DNA of 64,000 bases from Apostichopus japonicus (GCF_037975245.1 NC_092567.1:5278214-5342213); one strand, 5' to 3'. Shown: positions 52,901 to 63,043, numbered from the stretch's first letter. The notes: generated by a model not told the origin, from the letters alone. Numbers and translations are program-made.

Positions 52901-53226
52901 TGTAGAAAATGATCTTGTCCAACTTTTACAGGCTCCACCCATATGTGGAACCATAATGTTGGGCAAAAGGGAGGGGGGGGGGTTGCTGGAGGGGGAAACT
53001 GGGAAAGCAGCTATATGTAGGTTAGAGCTATCATTAAGATCAAATATTTGAAAGCATAGGATTTTATGTGTATTCATCCTTGTTGAATGGGATGGAGGGT
53101 CGGGGAGGGGTGGGGGGTGTCCAATTGACTTGGCTGCCCTATTGGTCGTCTATTTGCTTTTCTACCTGCTACGTAAAGTTTGATATGTCCTGAAAATTAC
53201 AGTTTGTACACTATCACTCTATCTAG
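49997..53226 (+). repeat. Dimer HOR block 3, ~1615-bp period
   Basis: Units 66-69 begin at 49997, 50804, 51609 and 52414 (807, 805, 805 and 813 bp). Units 66 and 68 share gtgaaaccataatgtgggc and agatattttttacc. Units 67 and 69 share gcatctgtgtag. Unit 69 has the longest second T-tract seen here and tatgtaaaaataatg in place of the TATA-like word. Confidence 0.91.
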
Positions 53227-54031
53227 ATCATTGCATGTGGCAAGTGGTGTGGGTTACTATGGAATCAGGTACCGTATACAGGGTCAGACCTCCATAACGC
53301 CCTAATAATGTGATATTATGTATAAATAATGTTTTGATGTCATTTCACTAGTTGAGTGGGAATGAGGGGTGGGGATGATTGGAAAGCCCTAATCAGAATA
53401 TATATGCTGTTGCATGTGTTGTATTCATACAATTTGATATATCATAGAGAAAATAGGGATGTACACTGTTATGGCTTTCTCCTATTGTTTGAGAAAGATT
53501 TTTTTTACCATTTCCAACAGCATAGATTAAGGTGATGTATATTAAATGTAATGTCAAAGGTTTTTTTTTCAACTATTAGGGTCCCCATAATGTGTGTGAG
53601 AATTAATGAACAGTCTATTATTAATTTTTGACCATCTTATTTTCACCGTTTCAAAGTTTTGATGTCATTCCAAATTGATGAACTGCTTAATCTCAAATGC
53701 ATCAGTGTAGAAAATGATCTTGTCCAACTTTTACAGGCTCCACCCATATGTGGAACCATAATGTTGGGCAAAAGGGAGGGGGGGGGGGTTGCTGGATGGG
53801 GAAACTGGGAAAGCAGCTATATGTAGGTTAGAGCTATCATTAGGATCAAATATTTGAAAGCATAGGATTTTATGTGTATTCATCCTTGTTGAATGGGATG
53901 GAGGGTCGGGGAGGGGTGGGGGTGTCCAATTGACTTGGCTGCCCTATTGGTCGTCTATTTGCTTTTCTACCTGCTACGTAAAGTTTGATATGTCCTGAAA
54001 ATTACAGTTTGTACACTATCACTCTATCTAG
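53227..54031 (+). repeat. Satellite unit 70 (805 bp)
   Basis: Full-length unit directly before the unit split by the transposon. It shares gttgcatgtgttg with unit 66 and gctggatgggg with unit 28. Confidence 0.88.
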
Positions 54032-54279
54032 ATCATTGCATGTGGCAAGTGGTGTGGGTTACTATGGAATCAGGTACCGTATACAGGGTCAGACCCTCAT
54101 AACGCCCTAATAATGTGATATTATGTATAAATAATGTTTTGATGTCATTCCACTAGTTGAGTGGGAATGAGGGGTGGGGATGATTGGAAAGCCCTAATCA
54201 GAATATATATGCTGTTGCATGTGCTGTATTCATACAATTTGATATATTATAGAGAAAATAGGGATGTACACTGTTATGG

Positions 54280-54287
54280 CTTTCTCC
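54280..54287 (+). repeat. Left target-site duplication, ctttctcc
   Basis: ctttctcc directly precedes the insert's terminal CAG and is repeated directly after its terminal CTG at 56022-56029. Intact units have a single copy here. Eight bases is the duplication length of hAT-superfamily transposons. Confidence 0.9.
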
Positions 54288-54340
54288 CAGGCGCAGCGGA
54301 ACGGAAAAATTATTGGGGGGGCTAATGTGTGCATGGATAC

Positions 54341-54392
54341 TATCTAAGCGGAGCGCCACCATCGGTTGGCGCGGAGCGTACAAGAAAATTTT
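54341..54392 (+). repeat. Hairpin module, copy 1
   Basis: A ~50-bp module beginning tatctaagcggagcgccacc and continuing through a stem whose arms are gcgccacc and ggttggcgc, then gcggagcgtacaagaaaa. It can fold into a GC-rich hairpin. It occurs three times in this insert, each time about 50 bp inside an element end. Confidence 0.8.
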
Positions 54393-54672
54393 GGGTTTTT
54401 TCAAATTCCCAGATGACCGGAAACGGCACTTGCCGAGTGTTTTATGCTGCGAATACCTAGCCCTAAAATATGGGTCTCAAGCCTGCAATTTCTCATATTG
54501 CACGTAAAAGTCTTTAAAAACATTTTAATTTGTATATTCGATGGTGTTTTAAGAGAGTAGCAATTACTCGTAGTGTACTCGCAAAGACGTTTTTGAGTGT
54601 AGTAAGGGCAGTGGCGGAGCTAGGGGTATTGGTCAGGGGGGCAAGAATGGTCTGTAGGGGCGCTTTCGACAC

Positions 54673-54724
54673 TATCTAAGCGGAGCGCCACCACAGGTTG
54701 GCGCGGAGCGTACAGAAAATTTTT
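54673..54724 (+). repeat. Hairpin module, copy 2
   Basis: Same module as 54341-54392, with loop ccacaggttgg in place of ccatcggttgg and gtacagaaaa at the end. It lies 64 bp inside the left end of the nested element. Confidence 0.8.
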
Positions 54725-55180
54725 GAATAAAGATACTCCCTAGATTGCAGGTAATGACCCCAAGGGCGGCGGATGCACTTTTAATCTGGGGGGGGGGGGA
54801 ACCGACATCAAAGGGCACTTTGCAGAAATTCGATTGGAATGATACAGCCTTATATTTAGTACCCTTTATAACTCTTATTGTATTATCTTATTTGCGTATA
54901 CAAATCACTCCATCAACGCTCCCCCCCCCCCCCACCCTCAAGGAAAATATGCATACTAGCACTGCAATATCCAATGCGCAAATTGGGAAACAAGTTTTGT
55001 TTTGAGTAAAAACGAGGTGAAATCATGCTAGTTGCTAATGTAGGAATCTTCCGAATAAGGGTTTATTTCTTGATAATATCTTAACAATTTTGTTTCCATT
55101 CGAAATAGCTTTGAGTTTGACCCGCAGAAATTCATTAAAAGTCAGGGGCGTAGCCAGGATTTGAAAGTTGTATACACGAC

Positions 55181-55231
55181 TATCTGAGCGGAGCGCCACC
55201 ATCGGTTGGCGCGGAGCGTACAAGAAAATTT
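55181..55231 (+). repeat. Hairpin module, copy 3
   Basis: Nearly identical to copy 1, with tatctgagcgg at its start. Similarity to copy 1 continues to about 55273 through cagatggccgaaaacggc and cccgagtgtt, so these are two members of one element family. Confidence 0.8.
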
Positions 55232-55359
55232 ACAAACCCCTCAGATGGCCGAAAACGGCCCTTCCCGAGTGTTCATTCTGGTTCCTTGGTCTCTTGCTAA
55301 CTTGAGACACCTCAATTTTTATGTAGAAATAGGACACATTTTTAACCTGAGGAATAGTG

Positions 55360-55375
55360 GGGGGCACGTGCCCCC
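55360..55375. repeat. Perfect 16-bp palindrome
   Basis: Five G, then CACGTG, then five C. It lies just inside the right end of the short MITE-like segment and could form a cruciform or hairpin. The central CACGTG is an E-box core, but there is no reason to call it a regulatory site. Confidence 0.6.
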
Positions 55376-55974
55376 TTTGCCCCCCGGTTCCGCCGCCCTT
55401 GAATGACCCTTTCCGGGCCCTGCTTATTTGCAGATAAACGGAGAATAAATAGGTGTCGTCGCCATTGTGTCGGAAAATTACACCAACAGAATATGACAAA
55501 TGTCAATAGGTATATGAGAGCGCAATAAAATAGTCAATAATCGCGAATAAGTGAAAAGTAGTGAAAAGCTGAAAAGGGCGCCAGCAGTCCATTTGAGTCC
55601 GTCAGGGGGGGGGGGCATCCACCCCTGACTGTATATATGAACGCTCCGCCACTAAGAAAGGGGATGTTGGAGAACTGGCTGAAATGAGGCAAGTCATTGG
55701 CCTAAGACGAAGTTGTGTTACGCTTACCGGTACTCACACTCACTGCTTCCACTTTTCACGGGGCGTGAAGACGCGGTTGGGGTGACAATGTGGTCTGTAG
55801 CCAGGGGACGGGCCGAGGGTCCCCCAGCAATTACTAAAACTATTACACCTATATAGTATACGTGTGCATTGGACAGATCGACAAGTATGCATTGAAAAAT
55901 GGGCAGATGCACGTTTCGGAGCCTTGGTAAATATTGGGGGGGCTTATCATGCATTTGCCCCCTCAACTTTTTCA

Positions 55975-55997
55975 TTGGGGGGGCTGAGCCCCCCCAA
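55975..55997. repeat. Hairpin near the right end of the outer element
   Basis: Stem arms ttgggggggc and gcccccccaa flank a 3-base loop (tga). This subterminal hairpin sits about 25 bp from the element's right end. Confidence 0.7.
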
Positions 55998-56021
55998 GCC
56001 CCCCCGGTTCCGCCGCCACTG

Positions 56022-56029
56022 CTTTCTCC
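56022..56029 (+). repeat. Right target-site duplication, ctttctcc
   Basis: Exact copy of 54280-54287. The base before it (g) is the last base of the element, so the apparent 9-bp match is chance. Confidence 0.9.
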
Positions 56030-56583
56030 TATTGTTTGAGAAAGATTATTTTTACCATTTCCAACAGCATAGATTAAGGTGATGTATATTAAATGTAATG
56101 TCAAAGGGTTTTTTTTTTTTTTAACTATTAGGGTCCCAATGTGTGTGAGAATTAATGAACAGTCTAATATTAATTTTTGACCATCTTATTTTCACCGTTT
56201 CAAAGTTTTGATGTCATTCCAAATTGATGAACTGCTTAATCTCAAATGCATCAGTGTAGAAAATGATCTTGTCCAACTTTTACAGGCTCCACCCATATGT
56301 GGAACCATAATGTTGGGCAAAAGGGAGGGGGGGGGGGGTTGCTGAAGGGGGAAACTGGGAAAGCAGCTATATGTAGGTTAGAGCTATCATTAGGATCAAA
56401 TATTTGAAAGCATAGGATTTTATGTGTATTCATCCTTGTTGAATGGGATGGAGGGTCGGGGAGGGGTGGGGGGGTGTCCAATTGACTTGGCTGCCCTATT
56501 GGTCGTCTATTTGCTTTTCTACCTGCTACGTAAAGTTTGATATGTCCTGAAAATTACAGTTTGTACACTATCACTCTATCTAG

Positions 56584-57383
56584 ATCATTGCATGTGGCAA
56601 GTGGTGTGGGTTACTATGGAATCAGGTACCGTATACAGGGTCAGACCTCCATAACGCCCTAATAATGTGATATTATGTAAAAATAATGTTTTGATGTCAT
56701 TTCACTAGTTGAGTGGGAATGAGGGGTGGGGATGATTGGAAAGCCCTAATCAGAATATATATGCTGTTGCATGTGCTGTATTCATACAATTTGATATATT
56801 ATAGAGAAAATAGGGATGTACACTGTTATGGCTTTCTCCTATTGTTTGAGAAAGATTTTTTTACCATTTCCAACAGCATAGATTAAGGTGATGTATATTA
56901 AATGTAATGTCAAAGGTTTTTTTTTCAACTTTTAGGGTCCCAATGTGTGTGAGAATTAATGAACAGTCTATTATTAATTTTTGACCATCTTATTTTCACC
57001 GTTTCAAAGTTTTGATGTCATTCCAAATTGATGAACTGCTTAATCTCAAATGCATCAGTGTAGAAAATGATCTTGTCCAACTTTTACAGGCTCCACCCAT
57101 ATGTGGAACCATAATGTTGGGCAAAAGGGAGGGGGGGGATTGCTGGAGGGGGAAACTGGGAAAGCAGCTATATGTAGGTTAGAGCTATCATTAGGATCAA
57201 ATATTTGAAAGCATAGGATTTTATGTGTATTCATCCTTGTTGAATGGGATGGAGGGTCGGGGAGGGGTGGGGGGTGTCCAATTGACTTGGCTGCCCTATC
57301 GGTCGTCTATTTGCTTTTCTACCTGCTACGTAAAGTTTGATATGTCCTGAAAATTACAGTTTGTACACTATCACTCTATCTAG
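56584..57383 (+). repeat. Satellite unit 72 (800 bp)
   Basis: First intact unit after the transposon. It has tatgtaaaaataatg in place of the TATA-like word, as in unit 69, and caacttttagggtccc, a change seen again in unit 79. Confidence 0.88.
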
Positions 57384-60300
57384 ATCATTGCATGTGGCAA
57401 GTAGTGTGGGTTACTATGGAATCAGGTACCGTATACAGGGTCAGACCTCCATAACGCCCTAATAATGTGATATTATGTATAAATAATGTTTTGATGTCAT
57501 TTCACTAGTTGAGTGGGAATGAGGGGTGGGGATGATTGGAAAGCCCTAATCAGAATATATATGCTGTTGCATGTGCTGTATTCATACAATTTGATATATC
57601 ATAGAGAAAATAGGGATGTACACTGTTATGGCTTTCTCCTATTGTTTGAGAAAGATTTTTTTACCATTTCCAACAGCATAGATTAAGGTGATGTATATTA
57701 AATGTAAAGTAGAAGGGTTCTCTTTCCCAACTATTAGGGTCCCCATAATGTGTGTGAGAATTAATGAACAGTCTAATATTAATTTTTGACCATCTTATTT
57801 TCACCGTTTCAAAGTTTTGATGTCATTCCAAATTGATGAACTGCTTAATCTCAAATGCATCAGTGTAGAAAATGATCTTGTCCAACTTTTACAGGCTCCA
57901 CCCATATGTGAAACCATAATGTTGGGCAAAAGGGAGGGGGGGGGGTTGCTGAAGGGGGAAACTGGGAAAGCAGCTATATGTAGGTTAGAGCTATCATTAG
58001 GATCAAATATTAGAAAGCATAGGATTTTATGTGTATTCATCCTTGTTGAATGGGATGGAGGGTAGGGGAGGGGTGGGGGTGTCCAATTGACTTGGCTGCC
58101 CTATTGGTCGTCTATTTGCTTTTCTACCTGCTACGTAAAATTTGATATGTCCTGAAAATTACAGTTTGTACACTATCACTCTATCTAGATCATTGCATGG
58201 GGCAAGTGGTGTGGGTTACTATGGAATCAGGTACCGTATACAGGGTCAGACCCTCATAACGCCCTAATAATGTGATATTATGTATAAATAATGTTTTGAT
58301 GTCATTCCACTAGTTGAGTGGGAATGAGGGGTGGGGATGATTGGAAAGCCCTAATCAGAATATATATGCTGTTGCATGTGCTGTATTCATACAATTTGAT
58401 ATATTATAGAGAAAATAGGGATGTACACTGTTATGGCTTTCTCCTATTGTTTGAGAAAGATTTTTTTACCATTTCCAACAGCATAGATTAAGGTGATGTA
58501 TATTAAATGTAATGTCAACGTTTTTTTTTTTCAACTATTAGGGTCCCCATAATGTGTGTGAGAATTAATGAACAGTCTAATATTAATTTTTGACCATCTT
58601 ATTTTCACCGTTTCAAAGTTTTGATGTCATTCCAAATTGATGAACTGCTTAATCTCAAATGCATCAGTTTAGAAAATGATCTTGTCCAACTTTTACAGGC
58701 TCCACCCATATGTGGAACCATAATGTTGGGCAAAAGGGGGGGGGGGGGATTGCTGAAGGGGGAAACTGGGAAAGCAGCTATATGTAGGTTAGAGCTATCA
58801 TTAGGATCAAATATTTGAAAGCATAGGATTTTATGTGTATTCATCCTTGTTGAATGGGATGGAGGGTCGGGGAGGGGTGGGGGTGTCCAATTGACTTGGC
58901 TGCCCAGTCGTCTATTTGCTTTTCTACCTGCTACGTAAAGTTTGATATGTCCTGAAAATTACAGTTTGTACACTATCACTCTATCTAGATCATTGCATGG
59001 GGCAAGTGGTGTGGGTTACTATGGAATCAGGTACCGTATACAGGGTCAGACCCTCATAACGCCCTAATAATGTGATATTATGTATAAATAATGTTTTGAT
59101 GTCATTCCACTAGTTGAGTGGGAATGATGGGTGGGGATGATTGGGAAGCCCTAATCAGAATATATACGCTGTTGCATGTGCTGTATTCATACAATTTGAT
59201 ATATTATAGAGAAAATAGGGATGTACACTGTTATGGCTTTCTCCTATTGTTTGAGAAAGATTTCTTTTACCATTTCCAACAGCATAGATTAAGGTGATGT
59301 ATATTAGATGTAATGTCAAAGGTTTTTTTATTCAACTATTAGGGTCCCAATGTGTGTGAGAATTAATGAACAGTCTAATATTAATTTTTGACCATCTTAT
59401 TTTCACCGTTTCAAAGTTTTGATGTCATTCCAAATTGATGAACTGCTTAATCTCAAATGCATCAGTGTAGAAAATGATCTTGTCCAACTTTTACAGGCTC
59501 CACCCATATGTGGAACCATAATGTTGGGCAAAAGGGAGGGGTGGGGGTTGCTGGAGGGGGAAACTGGGAAAGCAGCTATATGTAGGTTAGAGCTATCATT
59601 AGGATCAAATATTTGAAAGCATAGGATTTTATGTGTATTCATCCTTGTTGAATGGGATGGAGGGTAGGGGAGGGGTGGGGGGTGTCCAATTGACTTGGCT
59701 GCCCTATTGGTCGTCTATTTGCTTTTCTACCTGCTACGTAAAGTTTGATATGTCCTGAAAATTACAGTTTGTACACTATCACTCTATCTAGATCATTGCA
59801 TGTGGCAAGTAGTGTGGGCTACTATGGAATCAGGTACCGTATACAGGGTCAGACCTCCATAACGCCCTAATAATGTGATATTATGTATAAATAATGTTTT
59901 GATGTCATTTCACTAGTTGAGTGGGAATGAGGGGTGGGGATGATTGGAAAGCCCTAATCAGAATATATATGCTGTTGCATGTGCTGTATTCATACAATTT
60001 GATATATCATAGAGAAAATAGGGATGTACACTGTTATGGCTTTCTCCTATTGTTTGAGAAAGATTTTTTTACCATTTCCAACAGCATAGATTAAGGTGAT
60101 GTATATTAAATGTAAAGTAGAAGGGTTTTTTTTCCCAACTATTAGGGTCCCCATAATGTGTGTGAGAATTAATGAACAGTCTAATATTAATTTTTGACCA
60201 TCTTATTTTCAACGTTTCAAAGTTTTGATGTCATTCCAAATTGATGAACTGCTTAATCTCAAATGCATCAGTGTAGAAAATGATCTTGTCCAACTTTTAC

Positions 60301-62203
60301 AGGCTCCACCCATATGTGGAACCATAATGTTGGGCAAAAGGGAGGGGGGGGGGGTTGCTGGAGGGGGAAACTGGGAAAGCAGCTATATGTAGGTTAGAGC
60401 TATCATTAGGATCAAATATTTGAAAGCATAGGATTTTATGTGTATTCATCCTTGTTGAATGGGATGGAGGGTCGGGGAGGGGTGGGGGTGTCCAATTGAC
60501 TTGGCTGCCCTATTGGTCGTCTATTTGCTTTTCTACCTGCTACGTAAAGTTTGATATGTCCTGAAAATTACAGTTTGTACACTATCACTCTATCTAGATC
60601 ATTGCATGGGGCAAGTGGTGTGGGTTACTATGGAATCAGGTACCGTATACAGGGTCAGACCCTCATAACGCCCTAATAATGTGATATTATGTATAAATAA
60701 TGTTTTGATGTCATTCCACTAGTTGAGTGGGAATGAGGGGTGGGGATGATTGGAAAGCCCTAATCAGAATGTATATGCTGTTGCATGTGCTGTATTCATA
60801 CAATTTGATATATTATATAGAAAATAGGGATGTACACTGTTATGGCTTTCTCCTATTGTTTGAGAAAGATTTTTTTACCATTTCCAACAGCATAGATTAA
60901 GGTGATGTATATTAAATGTAATGTCAACGTTTTTTTTTTTTCAACTATTAGGGTCCCCATAATGTGTGTGAGAATTAATGAACAGTCTAATATTAATTTT
61001 TGACCATCTTATTTTCACCGTTTCAAAGTTTTGATGTCATTCCAAATTGATGAACTGCTTAATCTCAAATGCATCAGTGTAGAAAATGATCTTGTCCAAC
61101 TTTTACAGGCTCCACCCATATGTGGAACCATAATGTTGGGCAAAAGGGAGGGGGGGGGGTTATTGGAGGGGGAAACTGGGAAAGCAGCTATATGTAGGTT
61201 AGAGCTATCATTAGGATCAAATATTTGAAAGCATAGGATTTTATGTGTATTCATCCTTGTTGAATGGGATGGAGGGTCGGGGAGGGGTGGGGGTGTCCAA
61301 TTGACTTGGCTGCCCTATTGGTCGTCTATTTGCTTTTCTACCTGCTACGTAAAGTTTGATATGTCCTGAAAATTACAGTTTGTACACTATCACTCTATCT
61401 AGATCATTGCATGGGGCAAGTGGTGTGGGTTACTATGGAATCAGGTACCGTATACAGGGTCAGACCCTCATAACGCCCTAATAATGTGATATTATGTATA
61501 AATAATGTTTTGATGTCATTCCACTAGTTGAGTGGGAATGAGGGGTGGGGATGATTGGAAAGCCCTAATCAGAATGTATATGCTGTTGCATGTGCTGTAT
61601 TCATACAATTTGATATATTATATAGAAAATAGGGATGTACACTGTTATGGCTTTCTCCTATTGTTTGAGAAAGATTTTTTTTACCATTTCCAACAGCATA
61701 GATTAAGGTGATGTATATTAAATGTAAAGTAGAAGGTTTTTTTTCCAACTATTAGGGTCCCCATAATGTGTGTGAGAATTTAATGAACAGTCTAATATTA
61801 ATTTTTGACCATCTTATTTTCACCGTTTCAAAGTTTTGATGTCATTCCAAATTGATGAACTGCTTAATCTCAAATGCATCAGTGTAGAAAATGACCTTGT
61901 CCAACTTTTACAGGCTCCACCCATATGTGGAACCATAATGTTGGGCAAAAGGGAGGGGGGGGGGTTGCTGGAGGGGGAAACTGGGAAAGCAGCTATATGT
62001 AGAGCTATCATTAGGATCAAATATTTGAAAGCATAGGATTTTATGTGTATTCATCCTTGTTGAATGGGATGGAGGGTAGGGGATGGGTGGGTGGTGTCCA
62101 ATTGACTTGGCTGCCCTATTGGTCGTCTATTTGCTTTTCTACCTGCTACGTAAAGTTTGATATGTCCTGAAAATTACAGTTTGTACACTATCACTCTATC
62201 TAG
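57384..62203 (+). repeat. Trimer HOR block 3, ~2408-bp period
   Basis: Units 73-78 begin at 57384, 58189, 58989, 59792, 60598 and 61403. Unit 73 matches 76 (gtagtgtggg, agtagaaggg) with offset 2408. Unit 74 matches 77 (gtcaacg before the T-tract) with offset 2409. Units 77 and 78 share cagaatgtatatg and attatatagaa, so unit 78 is partly copied from 77. Unit 74 has lost about 6 bp in ccctattggtcg (near 58906). All six units are full length, unlike the 287-bp trimers upstream. Confidence 0.88.
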
Positions 62204-62818
62204 ATCATTGCATGGGGCAAGTGGTGTGAGTTACTATGGAATCAGGTACCGTATACAGGGTCAGACCTCCATAACGCCCTAATAATGTGATATTATGTAT
62301 AAATAATGTTTTGATGTCATTCCACTAGTTGAGTGGGAATGAGGGGTGGGGATGATTGGAAAGCCCTAATCAGAATATATATGCTGTTGCATGTGCTGTA
62401 TTCATACAATTTGATATATCATAGAGAAAATAGGGATGTACACTGTTATGGCTTTCTCCTATTGTTTGAGAAAGATTTTTTTACCATTTCCAACAGCATA
62501 GATTAAGGTGATGTATATTAAATGTAAAGTAGAAGTTTTTTTTTCCAACTTTTAGGGTCCCCATAATGTGTGTGAGAATTTAATGAACAGTCTAACATTA
62601 ATTTTTGACCATCTTATTTTCACCGTTTCAAAGTTTTGATGTCATTCCAAATTGATGAACTGCTTAATCTCAAATACATCAGTGTAGAAAATGATCTTGT
62701 CCAACTTTTACAGGCTCCACCTATATGTGGGTGTAGCCATCATGTGGGGCAATAAGGGGGGGGGGGGGGTTGCTGGAGGGGGAAACTGGGAAAGCAGCTA
62801 TATGTAGGTTAGAGCTAT
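62204..62818 (+). repeat. Terminal partial satellite unit 79 (615 bp)
   Basis: The unit follows the monomer up to ggttagagctat and then stops; normal units continue cattaggatc. It carries states otherwise typical of the left arm: catcatgtggggc, caaatacatcag and ctaacattaa (the last also in unit 1). It also has a private run, ctatatgtgggtgtagcc, where other units have catatgtggaacc. Confidence 0.92.
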
Positions 62819-62826
62819 TGCTTGTA

Positions 62827-62906
62827 CCCCCACACACTATACTGTTTACCAAGATTTATGTAGGTTGACTAGTTTCTTGTCTGAGATAAGATGTAAAGGC
62901 TGAAAA
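62827..62906 (+). repeat. Flank duplication C, copy 1
   Basis: Begins cccccacacactatactgt, then aagatt and tttcttgtctga. It is repeated 217 bp downstream with substitutions. Confidence 0.7.
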
Positions 62907-63043
62907 ATATTAATTCAAAGACTTGTTTTCAATAAAAAACACATATTCAAGTTCAGACATAGAAACTACCTTGAGTTGCCACTTCCAATATTCACATAAA
63001 AGGACTCCAAAGTTAAAACAATTCTCCAGTATAAAAATCAGTG

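Larger units (their letters stand above)
55143..55401. mobile_element. Probable short hAT-related MITE, 259 bp
   Basis: It begins caggggcgtagccagg and ends ggttccgccgcccttg, whose reverse complement caagggcggcggaacc resembles the outer element's end. It also shares the hairpin module and the following stretch with the outer element's left end (54341-54451 against 55181-55273). I see no target-site duplication: the flanks are ttaaaagt and aatgaccc. It may be a diverged MITE or a rearranged fragment of the outer family. Confidence 0.5.
54609..55654. mobile_element. Nested hAT-like element, ~1046 bp
   Basis: It starts cagtggcggagc and ends gctccgccacta, whose reverse complement is tagtggcggagc, so 11 of 12 end bases match. 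It is flanked by agtaaggg (54601-54608) and agaaaggg (55655-55662), an 8-bp duplication with one mismatch. Both features point to a hAT-like element that jumped into the older one. It has no transposase-like frame. It holds poly-G (near 54789) and poly-C (near 54920) tracts and a further element-like segment at 55143-55401. Confidence 0.72.
54288..56021. mobile_element. hAT-like non-autonomous DNA transposon, 1734 bp
   Basis: The insert begins caggcgcagcggaacgg and ends ccggttccgccgccactg. The reverse complement of the end is cagtggcggcggaaccgg, giving imperfect inverted ends that begin CAG and end CTG. With the 8-bp duplication this matches the hAT superfamily. I find no transposase-like open frame: the longest frame inside is about 126 codons, runs out into the satellite and has no recognisable motif. 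The element is therefore non-autonomous, or a shell grown by later insertions. It contains a nested element at 54609-55654, three copies of a hairpin module, and G/C-run palindromes near its right end. The superfamily call is firm on ends and duplication length; family is unknown. The element's orientation is arbitrary. Confidence 0.82.
54032..56583 (+). repeat. Satellite unit 71 split by a transposon
   Basis: The left part is 54032-54287 and the right part 56022-56583. Removing the 1734-bp insert and one copy of the 8-bp duplication leaves about 810 bp, a normal unit. The insertion falls in the middle of gttatggctttctcctattg. Confidence 0.95.
1..62818 (+). repeat. Satellite array, ~805-bp monomer, 79 units
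   Basis: The same ~800-825 bp sequence repeats head to tail on one strand, broken only by the insertion at 54288-56021. I phased units at the motif (a/c)tcattgcat, which follows ctatctag in every unit. Full units run from 797 to 826 bp and most are 800-810. Length differences come mainly from poly-G and poly-T tract changes and small indels. Five units carry large internal deletions (unit 8, 453 bp; units 26, 29, 42 and 45, 287 bp each). The left end lies outside the window, so the array is longer than seen. No protein-coding or RNA gene is recognisable in the monomer. The scale and local higher-order structure fit centromeric, pericentromeric or other heterochromatic satellite DNA, but the sequence alone does not give the chromosomal location. 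Homopolymer lengths may include sequencing error. Confidence 0.97.

Noticed and set aside
54313-54507. 64-codon frame inside the hAT-like insert
   Set aside because: It lies across the hairpin module and has no similarity I recognise to hAT transposase or BED zinc-finger sequences.
54279-56029. A 9-bp rather than 8-bp duplication (gctttctcc) at the insertion
   Set aside because: The extra g on the right is the last base of the element's CTG end. Eight bases fits both ends and the hAT superfamily.
55724-56104. 126-codon minus-strand frame crossing the right end of the hAT-like element
   Set aside because: It is a chance fusion: about one quarter is satellite sequence and the rest runs through low-complexity G/C runs. 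No transposase motif is visible.
410-62036. Open frames of 60-86 codons recurring on both strands (for example 8908-9144 minus and 8924-9118 plus)
   Set aside because: They recur once per monomer, overlap each other antisense, and change length or frame with each poly-G length change. They have no recognisable domain. Repeat conservation explains them without coding selection.
1-62818. CRISPR-like array
   Set aside because: The repeat is about 805 bp with no short repeat/unique spacer alternation, and there are no cas-like frames.
1-62818. Centromere-protein B box or rDNA spacer identity
   Set aside because: I could not find a convincing match to the CENP-B box core spacing in the monomer, and no rRNA sequence is present in the window to support an rDNA spacer.
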